From NCBI GenBank assembly GCA_001770955.1, contig MESL01000034.1, positions 46,343-110,342 of the forward strand: DNA of 64,000 bases, read 5' to 3'. The notes under the pieces were generated by a model, which searched no databases, was not told the DNA's origin, and was given only the letters and a program-made list of their open reading frames with translations. Both the position numbers and the translations under genes were made by a program. The first letter of the stretch is position 1. Each line of letters starts with the position of its first letter. Source of the DNA: Burkholderiales bacterium RIFCSPLOWO2_12_FULL_65_40. Lineage in GTDB: Bacteria > Pseudomonadota > Gammaproteobacteria > Burkholderiales > Burkholderiaceae_C. Below, in pieces: positions 10,890 through 19,964 of this stretch.

Positions 10890-11203
10890 GGAAGGCAGAT
10901 GCTGCGCCGCCGCAACGCGGGTGGCGGGGCACACATCATAGGCGGTGCCGCCGGATTCCTCTGCAGAAGCCGTCCAGCCAAAAAAAAGCCCCGGGCGGTA
11001 AGGCCAGGGGCTGAATCCACCAGGGGAGGTGGAGGAGACAATGGGCGCATGGAAGTCGGTTAGACCTTCCGGGTGCCAGCCTGATAAGAGGCTGTGCATT
11101 GCATGGGCCGATTTTAACGCCAGCCTTGCTGCGTCGCAGCATGGTAAGTATTTCTACGTTACATTCTGTCCGAAAAAAACCACGTACACACAGGAGCTAG
11201 AGC
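10890..11203. other. Divergent ilvA / osmC-like intergenic region
   Basis: This 314-bp region must hold both divergent promoters. It contains the attenuator-like hairpin on the ilvA side. It also contains a perfect 15-bp palindrome TGCTGCGTCGCAGCA at 11127-11141, which could be an operator. No promoter hexamers stand out. No dispersed repeat is present. Confidence 0.4.
10980..11012 (-). terminator. Intrinsic terminator/attenuator in the ilvA leader
   Basis: On the minus strand AGCCCC (11012-11007) can pair with GGGGCT (10992-10987), followed directly by seven T. The geometry resembles amino-acid biosynthetic attenuators. It lies upstream of ilvA, with no minus-strand gene before it, so premature termination of the ilvA transcript is the simplest reading. 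I could not identify a convincing leader peptide rich in Ile, Leu or Val codons. Confidence 0.5.
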
Positions 11204-11653
11204 ATGGAATGCACAGTCAGCTGGACAGGCGCCGCCGGAACACGGTCCGGCATGGGATTCATTGCGGAAACAGGCAGCGGTCATGTCCTGGCCATGGATG
11301 GCGCCCCCGATGCGGCCCAACCGGCCAACGGAGGTCAGAATCTGGCACCCCGGCCCATGGAGACGGTGCTGGCGGGCACGGGAGGCTGCACGGCCTATGA
11401 CGTCGTGCTGATCCTCAAGCGGGGCCGACATGACGTGCGCGGCTGCAGCGTGAAGCTCACGTCCGAGCGGGCAGATACCGACCCGAAGGTCTTTACCCGT
11501 ATCCATATGCATTTCACCGTCACCGGCAAGGGCTTGCCACCGGCCGCCGTGGAGCGGGCCATTGCCATGAGCCACGAAAAATACTGCTCCGCCAGCATCA
11601 TGCTGGGCAAAACGGCTGAAATCACCACGGGCTTCGAGGTCATTGAAGCCTGA
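11204..11653 (+). CDS. OsmC family peroxiredoxin-like protein
   Basis: OsmC/Ohr-fold proteins use two cysteines to reduce organic hydroperoxides. The 149-residue product has the first cysteine in GTGGCTAYD near residue 64 and the second in KYCSASIML near residue 126, the expected spacing. The central helix ERAIAMSHEKYC is typical of the YhfA-like subgroup, so peroxide specificity is uncertain. An AGGAG site lies 8 bases before the ATG. It is divergent from ilvA and convergent with coq7, with a family-2 repeat between the 3' ends. Confidence 0.9.
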   Translation: MECTVSWTGAAGTRSGMGFIAETGSGHVLAMDGAPDAAQPANGGQNLAPRPMETVLAGTGGCTAYDVVLILKRGRHDVRGCSVKLTSERADTDPKVFTRIHMHFTVTGKGLPPAAVERAIAMSHEKYCSASIMLGKTAEITTGFEVIEA

Positions 11654-11729
11654 AAACGCCAGCCCTATGTGCCGCGTTTTGTGTCCATTTTTCATTGTGC
11701 GGTGCGTTATTCCCGACGCTTGAAACCGG

Positions 11730-11826
11730 CGCTTCCCAGGCCAGTGGCCCCGCGCAAGGGCCGCCCCGCCGCGCTGGGGCCATCCCCCTGGGGGGAAGAC
11801 GCAAAGCGGCTCAGGGGGGCTTCACA
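11730..11826. repeat. Family-2 repeat between osmC-like and coq7 (inverted orientation)
   Basis: On the minus strand it reads CCCCCCTGAGCCGCTTTGCG, then TCTTCCCCCCAGGGGGATGG, then GCGGCGGGGCGGCCCTTGCG. The same blocks are found near 18.8 and 26.8 kb. It fills the convergent junction and is rich in G/C hairpins, so a role at transcript ends is plausible. Confidence 0.75.
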
Positions 11827-12439
11827 CTCTGTGTGCCGTGGTGGTCATCACCTTCGCGGCCGCCCGCATCAGGGCGCGGGCGGGCCAGGGCAGTTCCAGC
11901 GCACCGGCGGCGCGGGCCTGCGCCGCGTGGCGTTCCTCGTCGGCCTGCATGCGCGCCACCACGGCACGCGAGGGCAGGTCTTCGGCTGGCAGGCGCTGTA
12001 GATGGCTTGCCAGGTGGGCCGAGACCTGGTTTTCGGTCTCCACCACAAACCCCAGGCTGACCCTGTCGCTCACGCGGGCCGCCAGGGCGCCGAGAACAAA
12101 CGCACCGGCGTACCACAAGGGGTTGAGCAGGCTCGGGCGCGCACCCAGGGCCTCGAGCCGCTCGCGTGTCCAGGCCAGATGGTCGGCTTCTTCGCGTGCG
12201 GCGTCCTGCAGGTGCATGCGCAGGTTGCCGTCCTGGGTGACGGCTGCCTGGGCTGTATAGAGAGCCTGAGCACACACCTCCCCCACATGGTTGACGCGCA
12301 TCAGCGCACCCGACAATTGCCGATCGACCGATCGAAGAACCACGTCTGGAACTTCGTGGGCGGGCGAGCGTTCAGTGGCCCTGGGCGTGGCAAACAGGGT
12401 GCGCAGGGCTGCGTCGGCGGCGGTCAGAAGCAGGTCCAT
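11822..12439 (-). CDS. coq7: Demethoxyubiquinone hydroxylase Coq7 (di-iron)
   Basis: Coq7 hydroxylates 2-polyprenyl-3-methyl-6-methoxy-1,4-benzoquinol in ubiquinone synthesis. The start at [16 protein letters not shown] gives 205 residues, near the family norm of about 210. The ferritin-like di-iron ligands appear as [11 protein letters not shown] (near residue 52), EEADHLAW (near 85) and a late EERHA motif (near 175). No clear Shine-Dalgarno precedes this ATG, so the start rests on similarity. The longer upstream open frame is not homologous to anything I recognise. The gene is divergent from the porin. Confidence 0.93.
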   Translation of the reverse strand: MDLLLTAADAALRTLFATPRATERSPAHEVPDVVLRSVDRQLSGALMRVNHVGEVCAQALYTAQAAVTQDGNLRMHLQDAAREEADHLAWTRERLEALGARPSLLNPLWYAGAFVLGALAARVSDRVSLGFVVETENQVSAHLASHLQRLPAEDLPSRAVVARMQADEERHAAQARAAGALELPWPARALMRAAAKVMTTTAHRV

Positions 12440-12755
12440 GGAGGGAGGGGCTTTGAAAAGCGGTTTCGCCACAGGTTTTTCATCCGGATACAAAAAAGCG
12501 TTTGCAGAAGGTGTTTCGGCGGAACCGGCTCCACATTGTGCAATGCCCAGGAGGAGTGTTGCAACACGGCAACGATTTTCTTCTTTGGTGCGGATTGCGG
12601 GTGAATTCCTTTGCGAAACCGCCCGACGTCTGGTGCAATAGCAACAACTTCCCCACCAGGAGGTTGGCCCGGGGAACCGGCGGGACTGTGCAGGTGCCAC
12701 AACACTCAAGACCCCCCGTACCGGCGCCCTATGTTTAACCTTGGAGTAACTCGCA
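12440..12755. other. Divergent coq7 / porin intergenic region
   Basis: This 316-bp gap carries a candidate plus-strand promoter for the porin (12611-12639) and the porin leader. The porin ribosome-binding site TTGGAG is about 10 bases before its ATG. I see no gene and no dispersed repeat here. Confidence 0.4.
12611..12639 (+). promoter_or_regulatory. Candidate sigma-70 promoter for the porin gene
   Basis: TTGCGA and TGCAAT are separated by exactly 17 bases; each matches four of six consensus positions. It would give a leader of roughly 110 bases. This is a weak prediction. Confidence 0.3.
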
Positions 12756-13685
12756 ATGAAAAAATCCCTGATTGCCCTGGCCGTGCTGGCTGCTTCCGGC
12801 GTCGCCATGGCTCAATCTTCCGTGACCCTGTACGGCGTGGCCGATCTGGGCCTGGTCAAGTCCAGCGGTGTTTCCGCTCAGATGACCGGTAATGGCGTGA
12901 TGAACAACGGCTCCAGCCGTCTGGGCGTGCGTGGCGTGGAAGACCTGGGTGGCGGCCTGAAGGCTTCCTTCAACTTCGAACAAGGCATCAACGGTGAATC
13001 CGGTGCCACCGACGCAGCAACCTTCCAGCGCGCTGCCAATCTGGCTCTGTCGGGTGGTTTCGGCCGCTTCCAGATGGGCCGTACGCTGAACCCCAGCTTC
13101 TACGGCGTTGCTGCCTGGGAACTGACCGGCGCTGCTAACTACTCCGTCGTTGGCACCCAGTTCGCCTGGACCGGCCAAGGTCCTCGTACCAACAGCCTGT
13201 TCCAGTACACCACCCCCAACATGGGCGGTTTCAGCGGCACCCTGGGCTACATCATGAAGCCCGACAACGGCGGCAATGCCAAGTATGACCTGAACGCCAT
13301 CTATGGCAATGGTCCTCTGGTGGTTGCTCTGTCGTACAACAAGACCAACACCATGAAGGGCAACATGGCCCTGGGCGCTCGCTACGACTTCGGCGCCTTC
13401 AAGGTTGCTGGCTCGATCCAGAACAACGGTGGTCCTTCCAAGGGCTTCACCCTCGGCGCTACCGTGCCCGTCGGCGCATTTGCTCTGACCCTGGACATCG
13501 CTCGCGAAAACGGCACCGGCATGAAGAACACCGACTTCCTGCTGGAAGCCAAGTACGCCCTGTCCAAGCGCACCTTTGCCTACGCTGCCTACTACAAGGA
13601 TGGCGACTCCAACGGCGCTCTGGCTGGTGGTTACGCCACCGGCGCCAAGAACCACATCGGTCTGGGCGTTCGCCACAACTTCTAA
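12756..13685 (+). CDS. General porin, Omp32-like trimeric beta-barrel
   Basis: This is an outer-membrane diffusion channel. The 309-residue product starts with a Sec signal peptide ([19 protein letters not shown], cleavage before QSS). The mature N-terminus [13 protein letters not shown] is typical of beta-proteobacterial porins, and GSSRLGVRG follows near residue 50. It ends in a terminal phenylalanine (GLGVRHNF), the BAM recognition signal. Length fits Delftia/Comamonas Omp32. The repetitive use of favoured codons suggests high expression. A strong intrinsic terminator follows at 13723, so it is monocistronic. Confidence 0.95.
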   Translation: MKKSLIALAVLAASGVAMAQSSVTLYGVADLGLVKSSGVSAQMTGNGVMNNGSSRLGVRGVEDLGGGLKASFNFEQGINGESGATDAATFQRAANLALSGGFGRFQMGRTLNPSFYGVAAWELTGAANYSVVGTQFAWTGQGPRTNSLFQYTTPNMGGFSGTLGYIMKPDNGGNAKYDLNAIYGNGPLVVALSYNKTNTMKGNMALGARYDFGAFKVAGSIQNNGGPSKGFTLGATVPVGAFALTLDIARENGTGMKNTDFLLEAKYALSKRTFAYAAYYKDGDSNGALAGGYATGAKNHIGLGVRHNF

Positions 13686-13722
13686 TGGCTGGCTGGCGTA
13701 AGCCAGTTACCATTGAAAGATC

Positions 13723-13755
13723 AAACCGCCAACCTTCGGGTTGGCGGTTTTTTTT
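13723..13755 (+). terminator. Intrinsic terminator of the porin gene
   Basis: A 12-bp stem AAACCGCCAACC / GGTTGGCGGTTT encloses a TTCG tetraloop and is followed by a T run. It is a textbook Rho-independent terminator, 38 bp after the porin stop. Confidence 0.95.
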
Positions 13756-13968
13756 CGCCCGTGAACATGCAACAGCGCACAGGGCATTCCTCGCCAAGCG
13801 CAGCCGGAAGACATGAAGGAGGCCCCATGGCGCGCAAGCAGAAAAGCGTGAGGCTTGCCAGCATGAGGAGATCAAAGCCCCATGCAGCCCCCGGAATTCA
13901 GGGATAACCCATTGGTGATTACAAGTGGCTTACTGCATAGTCACATTTTTTAAATTCAAGAGGGTTCC

Positions 13969-15549
13969 ATGAAACTCAATTTCAGCCTGTTGTCGATCGC
14001 CGCCGCTGCCGCCCTCCTGGCGGCACCCGCCGTGCACGCCAAGCCGTTCAAATGGGCCAGCCAGGGGGAGATCTCCACCTGGGACATCCATTCGCAGAAC
14101 AACGCGCTGCAAAACGGCCTGCACGCCAATGTGTACGAGAGCCTGGTGTACTACAACAGCAAGACCTTCGAGGTGGAGCCGGTGCTGGCCACCTCGTGGA
14201 AGGAAATCAGCCCCACGCAGATCCGCTTTAATCTGCGCTCGGGTGTGAAATTCCATGACGGTTCGGCCTTCACGGCGGACGATGCGGTGTATTCGCTCAA
14301 CCGCGCCATGTCCAAAACCTCGAACTTCACGCCCTATGTCCAGGGCATCAGCAAGGTGGTCAAGGTGGATGCGAGCACCGTGGACGTGTTCCTCGCTGCA
14401 CCCAATCCCGTGCTGCTGCGCCAGATGACCGAGTTGCGCATCATGAGCAAGGCCTGGGCGGAAAAGAACAAGTCGGTCGAGCCCAAGGACATGAAGGCCT
14501 CGGACGAAAATTTCGCCCACCGCAATGCCATGGGCACCGGCCCCTACACGCTCGAGTCGTGGCAGCCCGATGTGAAGATGGTCTTCAAACGCAACCCCAA
14601 CTGGTGGGGCAAGATGGATGGCAACGTGACCGAGATCGTCTATACCCCGATCAAGTCGGCCGCCACGCGCATTGCCGCCCTGCTGTCGGGCGAGGTGGAC
14701 ATGGTGCTCGACCCCACGCCGCAAGACCTGGGCCGCCTGCGCGCCAGCGCTGATCTGAAGGTGGTCGACGGCATTGAAAACCGCACCATCTTCCTGGGCA
14801 TGGACCAGTTCCGCGAAGAACTGCCGGGCTCGAACATCAAGGGCAAGAACCCGCTCAAGGACGTGCGCGTGCGCAAGGCCTTGTACCAGGCCATCGACGC
14901 CAACACCATCTCGCGCAACATCATGCGCGGTCTGGGCAAGCCCACGGGGTCCATCGTCGCGCCGCAGGTGGCCGGCTGGACCGAGGCTGTGGGCAAGCGC
15001 TTCCCTTACGACGTAGAGGCTGCCAAAAAGCTGCTGACCGAGGCGGGCTATGCCGATGGCTTCGAAGTGGATTTTGCCTGCCCTAACAACCGCTATATCA
15101 ACGACGAAGCCATCTGCCAGGCTGTGACCGCCATGTGGTCGCGCATCGGCGTGAAGGCCAAGCTGCGGACCATGCCCGTGGCCACCTACTTTCCGATGAT
15201 CCAGCGCTACGAAGCCAGCATCTACATGCTGGGTTGGGGCGTGCCGACCTTCGACGCGCTCTACAGCCTGCAGTCGCTGGTGCGCACCGTGGGCCAGGGC
15301 GGCGACGGCAACTACAACGTGGGCCGCTACAGCAATCAGCGCATGGACTACCTGGTCGATCGCATCAAGGCCGAGACCGATGCGCCGGTGCGTGCCCGCA
15401 TGCTGACCGAAGCACTGCAATTGTCCAACGACACCGTTTCGCACATTCCGCTGCACGACCAGGTCATTCCCTGGGCCATGAAGAAGAACATCGAACTGGT
15501 GCACCGCGCCGACAACCGCGTGGACATGCGCCTCGTGAAGGTGAACTGA
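13969..15549 (+). CDS. Peptide-type ABC transporter, periplasmic solute-binding protein (family 5)
   Basis: This is the binding protein of a dipeptide/oligopeptide importer. The 526-residue product has a Sec signal peptide ending AAPAVHA. The family-5 core follows: VYESLVYYNSKTFEVEPVLA near residue 55, the RSGVKFHDGSAFTADDAVYS segment near 92, and GTGPYTLESW near 187. An AGAGGG ribosome-binding site precedes the ATG. It heads a run of six same-strand genes, two permeases, an M20 hydrolase and two ATPases, so the cargo may be a peptide or N-acyl amino acid. The exact ligand is not predictable. Confidence 0.93.
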   Translation: MKLNFSLLSIAAAAALLAAPAVHAKPFKWASQGEISTWDIHSQNNALQNGLHANVYESLVYYNSKTFEVEPVLATSWKEISPTQIRFNLRSGVKFHDGSAFTADDAVYSLNRAMSKTSNFTPYVQGISKVVKVDASTVDVFLAAPNPVLLRQMTELRIMSKAWAEKNKSVEPKDMKASDENFAHRNAMGTGPYTLESWQPDVKMVFKRNPNWWGKMDGNVTEIVYTPIKSAATRIAALLSGEVDMVLDPTPQDLGRLRASADLKVVDGIENRTIFLGMDQFREELPGSNIKGKNPLKDVRVRKALYQAIDANTISRNIMRGLGKPTGSIVAPQVAGWTEAVGKRFPYDVEAAKKLLTEAGYADGFEVDFACPNNRYINDEAICQAVTAMWSRIGVKAKLRTMPVATYFPMIQRYEASIYMLGWGVPTFDALYSLQSLVRTVGQGGDGNYNVGRYSNQRMDYLVDRIKAETDAPVRARMLTEALQLSNDTVSHIPLHDQVIPWAMKKNIELVHRADNRVDMRLVKVN

Positions 15550-15679
15550 TATAGTTTCGGCCACAGCGGAGGGCGGGGCTACTCATCCCGCTCCCCTGTT
15601 CTGTGGGCTTGAATTCCTGCGCCCGGCTCACCACAAGTGACCCGGGCGTGTTGTCGAACACACACTCGATTTTTCGCCG

Positions 15680-16660
15680 ATGCTTGCCTTCATATTGCGC
15701 CGCCTGATTCAGGCTGTGATCGTCATGGTCACGGTGGCCTTCATTTCCTTCATGCTGTTCCAGTATGTGGGCGACCCTGTGGTGTTCATGCTCGGCCAGG
15801 ATGCCACGCCCGAGCAGGTGCGCGAGCTGCGCGCCAGCCTGGGACTGGATCAGCCGTTCATCGTCCAGTTCTGGCACTTTCTGGCCAATGCCGCACAAGG
15901 GGAATTCGGTCTGAGCCTGCGCCAGGGCGCCAAGGTCTCTGGGCTGATCGCCGAACGCTTTCCCGCCACGCTGGAGCTGGCCCTGGTGGCTGCCTTTCTG
16001 GCGCTCGCCCTTGGCGTGCCCATGGGCGTCTATGCCGCCCTCAAGCGCGGCACCTTCACCAGCCAGCTGTTCATGACGCTGTCGCTGCTCGGCGTATCCC
16101 TGCCCACCTTCCTGATCGGCATTCTGCTGATCCTGGTGTTTGCCGTCACGCTCGGCTGGTTCCCCAGCTTTGGCCGCGGCGAGGTGGTGCAGATGGGCTG
16201 GTGGAGCACGGGGCTGCTCAAGGCCAAAGGCTGGCACCACATCACATTGCCAGCCATCACGCTGGCGATATTTCAGCTCACGCTGATCATGCGGCTGGTG
16301 CGCGCCGAGATGCTCGAAGTGCTGCGCACCGACTACATCAAGTTTGCCCGGGCGCGGGGCCTGTCGGACCGGGCCATCCATTTCGGCCATGCCCTCAAGA
16401 ACACGCTGGTGCCGGTCATGACCATCACCGGCCTGCAACTGGGCGGCCTGATCGCATTCGCCATCATCACCGAGACCGTGTTCCAGTGGCCGGGCATGGG
16501 CCTGCTGTTCATCCAGGCGGTGACGTTTGCCGATATTCCCGTAATGGCCGCTTACCTGTGCCTCATTGCCCTGATCTTCGTGGTGATCAACCTGGTGGTG
16601 GATCTGCTCTACTTCGCTGTCGATCCGCGCCTGCGTGTGGGCAAGGCGGGAGGCCATTGA
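15680..16660 (+). CDS. Peptide-type ABC transporter permease, DppB-like
   Basis: This is an inner-membrane permease subunit of the importer. The 326-residue protein begins MLAFILRRLIQAVIVMVTVA, the usual first helix of DppB/OppB. It has about six transmembrane helices and the cytoplasmic EAA-type loop DYIKFARARGLSDRAIHFGH near residue 215, which docks the ATPases. It is 131 bp downstream of the binding protein. The M20 hydrolase follows immediately. Assignment to the Dpp/Opp B subunit is secure; substrate is not. Confidence 0.94.
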   Translation: MLAFILRRLIQAVIVMVTVAFISFMLFQYVGDPVVFMLGQDATPEQVRELRASLGLDQPFIVQFWHFLANAAQGEFGLSLRQGAKVSGLIAERFPATLELALVAAFLALALGVPMGVYAALKRGTFTSQLFMTLSLLGVSLPTFLIGILLILVFAVTLGWFPSFGRGEVVQMGWWSTGLLKAKGWHHITLPAITLAIFQLTLIMRLVRAEMLEVLRTDYIKFARARGLSDRAIHFGHALKNTLVPVMTITGLQLGGLIAFAIITETVFQWPGMGLLFIQAVTFADIPVMAAYLCLIALIFVVINLVVDLLYFAVDPRLRVGKAGGH

Positions 16661-16661
16661 T

Positions 16662-17879
16662 ATGCAGCCCCCCCGCCTGAAAGCCGGCGGCCGGGCCTTT
16701 GCGCACATCGCGCAATTCCACCCTGAACTGACCGCGCTGCGCCGCGACCTGCACGCCCACCCCGAACTGGGGTTTGAAGAGGTATACACCAGCAACCGGG
16801 TCAAAGAGGCTCTGCGGCTGTGCGGTGTGGATGCCATCCACGACGGTATCGGCCGCACCGGGGTGGTGGCCGTCATTCGCGGCCGCAGCCAGTCCAGTGG
16901 AGCCATGGTGGGCCTGCGCGCCGACATGGACGCCCTGCCCATCGCAGAGGACAACGAGTTTTCCTGGAAGTCCTGCAAACCGGGGCTGATGCACGGATGC
17001 GGCCACGACGGGCACACCGCCATGCTCATTGGTGCTGCGCGCTACCTGTCCGAGACACGGAATTTCGATGGCACGGCGGTGCTGGTGTTCCAGCCTGCCG
17101 AAGAGGGCTACGGCGGCGCCCGCGTGATGATGGAGGACGGCCTGTTCGAGCGCTTTCCGGTGCAGGCCATCTACGCCATGCACAACTGGCCAGCCCTGCG
17201 GCCCGGCATGGTGGGCCTCAACAGCGGGGCGATGATGGCCGCGGCCGACCGCATCACCATCGAGATCACCGGGCGCGGCGGCCATGGTGCGCATGCCTAC
17301 CAAACGGTGGATGTGGTGCTGGTGGCGGCGCACATCATCACGGCGGCGCAAAGCATCGTCTCGCGCAATGTCCGGCCGATCGAGAGTGCGGTGCTCAGCC
17401 TGTGCGCCGTGCAGGCGGGCGATCTGGGCGCCTTCAGCGTGCTGCCGGGTGTGGCGCGCATCGTGGGCACGGTGCGCACCTTCGATCCGGTCGTGCAGGA
17501 GATGGTGGAAAAGCGCCTCAAGGAAATGTGCAACGCCGTCGCCCTGGGCTTTGGTGCCACGGCCACGGTGCACTACGAGCGCATCTACCCGGCCACCATC
17601 AATTCCGAGGCTGAGGCGCAGTTCGCCGGCGACGTGGCCGAGTCGCTGGTGGGCGCGGACCATGTGGTGCGCGACCTGGAGCCCAGCATGGGCGCTGAGG
17701 ACTTTTCTTTCATGCTGCAGACCAAGCCGGGCGCCTACCTGCGCATCGGCCAGGGCACGGGGGCCAGCGGCAGCGCCCTGCACAACAGCCGGTACGACTT
17801 CAACGACGACATCCTTCCGCTCGGTTCCGCGCTGCACGCCAGCCTGATCGAGCAGGCCATGCCTTTGGCCAGCCTTTGA
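16662..17879 (+). CDS. M20 family metallo-amidohydrolase (hippurate hydrolase-like)
   Basis: M20D amidohydrolases remove N-acyl groups from amino acids or cleave short peptides using paired metals. The 405-residue product begins at MQPPRLKAGG, one base after the permease stop, with GGGAGG upstream. Metal-site motifs are HGCGHDGHTAML near residue 110, QPAEEGYGGA near 144, and the late MGAEDFSFML near 345. The dimerisation segment GRGGHGAHAYQTVD near 205 is typical. Its place between two permease genes of the importer suggests that the imported compound is hydrolysed in the cytoplasm. The substrate is inferred only in class. Confidence 0.93.
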   Translation: MQPPRLKAGGRAFAHIAQFHPELTALRRDLHAHPELGFEEVYTSNRVKEALRLCGVDAIHDGIGRTGVVAVIRGRSQSSGAMVGLRADMDALPIAEDNEFSWKSCKPGLMHGCGHDGHTAMLIGAARYLSETRNFDGTAVLVFQPAEEGYGGARVMMEDGLFERFPVQAIYAMHNWPALRPGMVGLNSGAMMAAADRITIEITGRGGHGAHAYQTVDVVLVAAHIITAAQSIVSRNVRPIESAVLSLCAVQAGDLGAFSVLPGVARIVGTVRTFDPVVQEMVEKRLKEMCNAVALGFGATATVHYERIYPATINSEAEAQFAGDVAESLVGADHVVRDLEPSMGAEDFSFMLQTKPGAYLRIGQGTGASGSALHNSRYDFNDDILPLGSALHASLIEQAMPLASL

Positions 17880-17898
17880 CATTCAAGAATCCTTTCCG

Positions 17899-18810
17899 AT
17901 GAAAACAACACTCGCCCGCTGGTTCGACAGCGATATCGGCCACAGCTTTCGCACCTCTCCGATGGCCATGGTCGCTGCGGCCATTGCGCTGATCTGCCTT
18001 TTCTGTTCAGTCTTCGCCGGGTGGGTGGCGCCGCACAACCCGTTCGACCTCGCCACCCTCGAACTGAGCGACTCGCGTCTGCCTCCGGCCTGGATGGCCG
18101 AGGGTTCAATGAAATACCCCCTGGGCACCGACGACCAGGGGCGTGACATCCTCTCGGCGCTGATGTATGGCGCGCGCATCTCGCTGGTGGTGGGCCTGGC
18201 CTCGGTGGTTCTGTCGGTGGTGGTGGGCGTGGCCCTGGGCCTGCTGGCGGGCTTTCGCGGCGGCTGGATCGACGCCGTGCTGATGCGCCTGTGCGACGTG
18301 ATGCTCTCGTTTCCCGCCATTCTGGTGGCGCTGCTGATTGCCGGTGTGGGCCGGGCGCTGTTCCCCAACGCCCACGAGTCGCTGGCGTTTGGTGTGCTGA
18401 TCATTTCCATCTCGCTGACCGGCTGGGTGCAGTACGCCCGCACGGTGCGTGGCTCGACCATGGTCGAGCGCAACAAGGAATACGTTCAGGCCGCCCGGGT
18501 GACCGGCGTGCCGCCGCTGCGCATCATGCGCAAGCATGTGCTGCCCAATGTGATGGGCCCGGTGCTGGTGCTGGCCACCATCCAGGTGGCCACGGCCATC
18601 ATCACCGAGGCCACGCTGTCCTTCCTGGGCGTGGGGGCGCCGCCCACCTCGCCCTCGCTGGGCACCCTGATCCGCGTGGGCAACGACTACCTGTTCTCGG
18701 GCGAGTGGTGGATCACCGTGTTCCCGGGCGCCATGCTGGTGCTGATTGCCTTGAGCGTGAATCTGCTGGGCGACTGGCTGCGTGACGCTCTCAACCCCCG
18801 TCTGCGCTGA
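17899..18810 (+). CDS. Peptide-type ABC transporter permease, DppC-like
   Basis: This is the second permease subunit of the importer. The 303-residue product has the DppC-type N-terminal helix (residues 24-45), the conserved YPLGTDDQGRDILSALMYG near residue 72, and the EAA loop EYVQAARVTGVPPLRIMRKH near residue 194. C-terminal GDWLRDALNPRLR is the family's usual tail. It lies 19 bp after the M20 hydrolase. A family-2 repeat separates it from the ATPase genes, so the operon is interrupted by about 170 bp of repeat. Confidence 0.94.
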   Translation: MKTTLARWFDSDIGHSFRTSPMAMVAAAIALICLFCSVFAGWVAPHNPFDLATLELSDSRLPPAWMAEGSMKYPLGTDDQGRDILSALMYGARISLVVGLASVVLSVVVGVALGLLAGFRGGWIDAVLMRLCDVMLSFPAILVALLIAGVGRALFPNAHESLAFGVLIISISLTGWVQYARTVRGSTMVERNKEYVQAARVTGVPPLRIMRKHVLPNVMGPVLVLATIQVATAIITEATLSFLGVGAPPTSPSLGTLIRVGNDYLFSGEWWITVFPGAMLVLIALSVNLLGDWLRDALNPRLR

Positions 18811-18983
18811 AATGGAACACCCCCCTGAGCCGCTTCGCGTCTTCCCCCCGCTCTCGCATTGCTGCGCAATGCGGGCAGGGGGACGCAGCCTTCGCTGCGG
18901 GGCGGCCCTTGCTCGGCTGCCCTCGCTGGGGGCGTGCCAGTTGCATACGCTGCGTGCAGCGCACAGAACTGTGAATCACTGAT
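18811..18983. repeat. Family-2 repeat inside the ABC importer operon
   Basis: It starts at the permease stop with CACCCCCCTGAGCCGCTTCG and runs through GGGGCGGCCCTTGCTCGG, then to ATCACTGAT directly against the ATG of the next gene. A nested hairpin (CGCATTG / CGCAATGCG) interrupts it near 18853-18873. The copy at 26.8 kb has the same left block and the same ATCACTGAT end. Confidence 0.85.
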
Positions 18984-19964
18984 ATGTCTCTCCTCGAAGT
19001 CAAAAACCTCGTCGTTGAATTTCCGGGCCGCCGCGGCACCCTGCGCGCCCTGGACGACATTTCCTTTTCCATCGCACCCGGCGAGATCCTGGGCGTGGTG
19101 GGCGAATCGGGCGCGGGCAAATCGCTCACCGGCGCTGCCATCATCGGCCTGCTCGAACCTCCGGGCCGCGTCGCCTCGGGCCAGATCCTGCTCGAAGGCC
19201 AGCGCATCGACAACCTCGGGCACGAGGAAATGCACCACATTCGGGGGCGCCGTATCGGCGCGATCTTCCAGGACCCCCTGACCTCGCTCAACCCGCTCTA
19301 CACGGTGGGCCGCCAGCTCACCGAAACCATCCTGGCGCACCTGCCCGTGAGCCCGGCCGAGGCCCGCCAGCGCGCCATTGCGCTGCTGCAGGACACCGGC
19401 ATTCCGGCGGCCGAGGAGCGCATCGACCACTACCCGCACCAGTTCTCGGGCGGCATGCGCCAGCGCGTGGTGATCGCCCTGGCGCTGGCCGCCGAGCCCA
19501 AGCTCATCGTAGCCGACGAGCCCACCACGGCGCTGGACGTGTCCATCCAGGCGCAGATCATCCAGCTGCTCAAGAACATCTGCAAATCGCGCGGCGCGGC
19601 CGTGATGCTGATCACGCACGACATGGGTGTGATCGCCGAAACCTGCGACCGCGTGGCCGTGCTGTATGCCGGCCGCGTGGCCGAAATCGGCCCGGTGCAC
19701 GACGTCATCAACCAGCCTTCCCATCCCTACACCAGCGGCCTCATGGCGTCCATTCCCGACATGGAGCAAGACCGCGAACGCCTCAACCAGATCGACGGAG
19801 CCATGCCCCGCCTCAACGCCATTCCCCGTGGCTGCGCCTTCAATCCGCGCTGCCCCCAGACCTTTGACCGCTGCCTGAACGAGCGTCCCGAGCTGCTCGA
19901 CGCCGGGGCCACCCGCGCCGCCTGCTGGCTGCATGCGCCCGCCCAAGCCGGGGTGACCGCATGA
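18984..19964 (+). CDS. Peptide-type ABC transporter ATPase, DppD-like
   Basis: This is the first ATPase subunit of the importer. In 326 residues it has Walker A GESGAGKS near residue 38, signature FSGGMRQR near residue 155, Walker B LIVADEPTTALD near residue 174, and the oligopeptide-transporter C-terminal cysteine motif CAFNPRCP near residue 290. The latter marks the Dpp/Opp class. There is no Shine-Dalgarno; the family-2 repeat end ATCACTGAT abuts the ATG. The stop overlaps the next start as ATGA, indicating translational coupling. Confidence 0.95.
   Translation: MSLLEVKNLVVEFPGRRGTLRALDDISFSIAPGEILGVVGESGAGKSLTGAAIIGLLEPPGRVASGQILLEGQRIDNLGHEEMHHIRGRRIGAIFQDPLTSLNPLYTVGRQLTETILAHLPVSPAEARQRAIALLQDTGIPAAEERIDHYPHQFSGGMRQRVVIALALAAEPKLIVADEPTTALDVSIQAQIIQLLKNICKSRGAAVMLITHDMGVIAETCDRVAVLYAGRVAEIGPVHDVINQPSHPYTSGLMASIPDMEQDRERLNQIDGAMPRLNAIPRGCAFNPRCPQTFDRCLNERPELLDAGATRAACWLHAPAQAGVTA

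Noticed and set aside
10890..11099. A 70-residue N-terminal extension of ilvA
   Set aside because: No similarity to the family; it crosses the attenuator-like terminator.
12440..12808. A 123-residue N-terminal extension of coq7
   Set aside because: It overlaps the porin promoter and leader and has no Coq7 similarity.
13713..13907. A 64-codon plus-strand frame after the porin
   Set aside because: It reads through the porin terminator hairpin and has no coding features.
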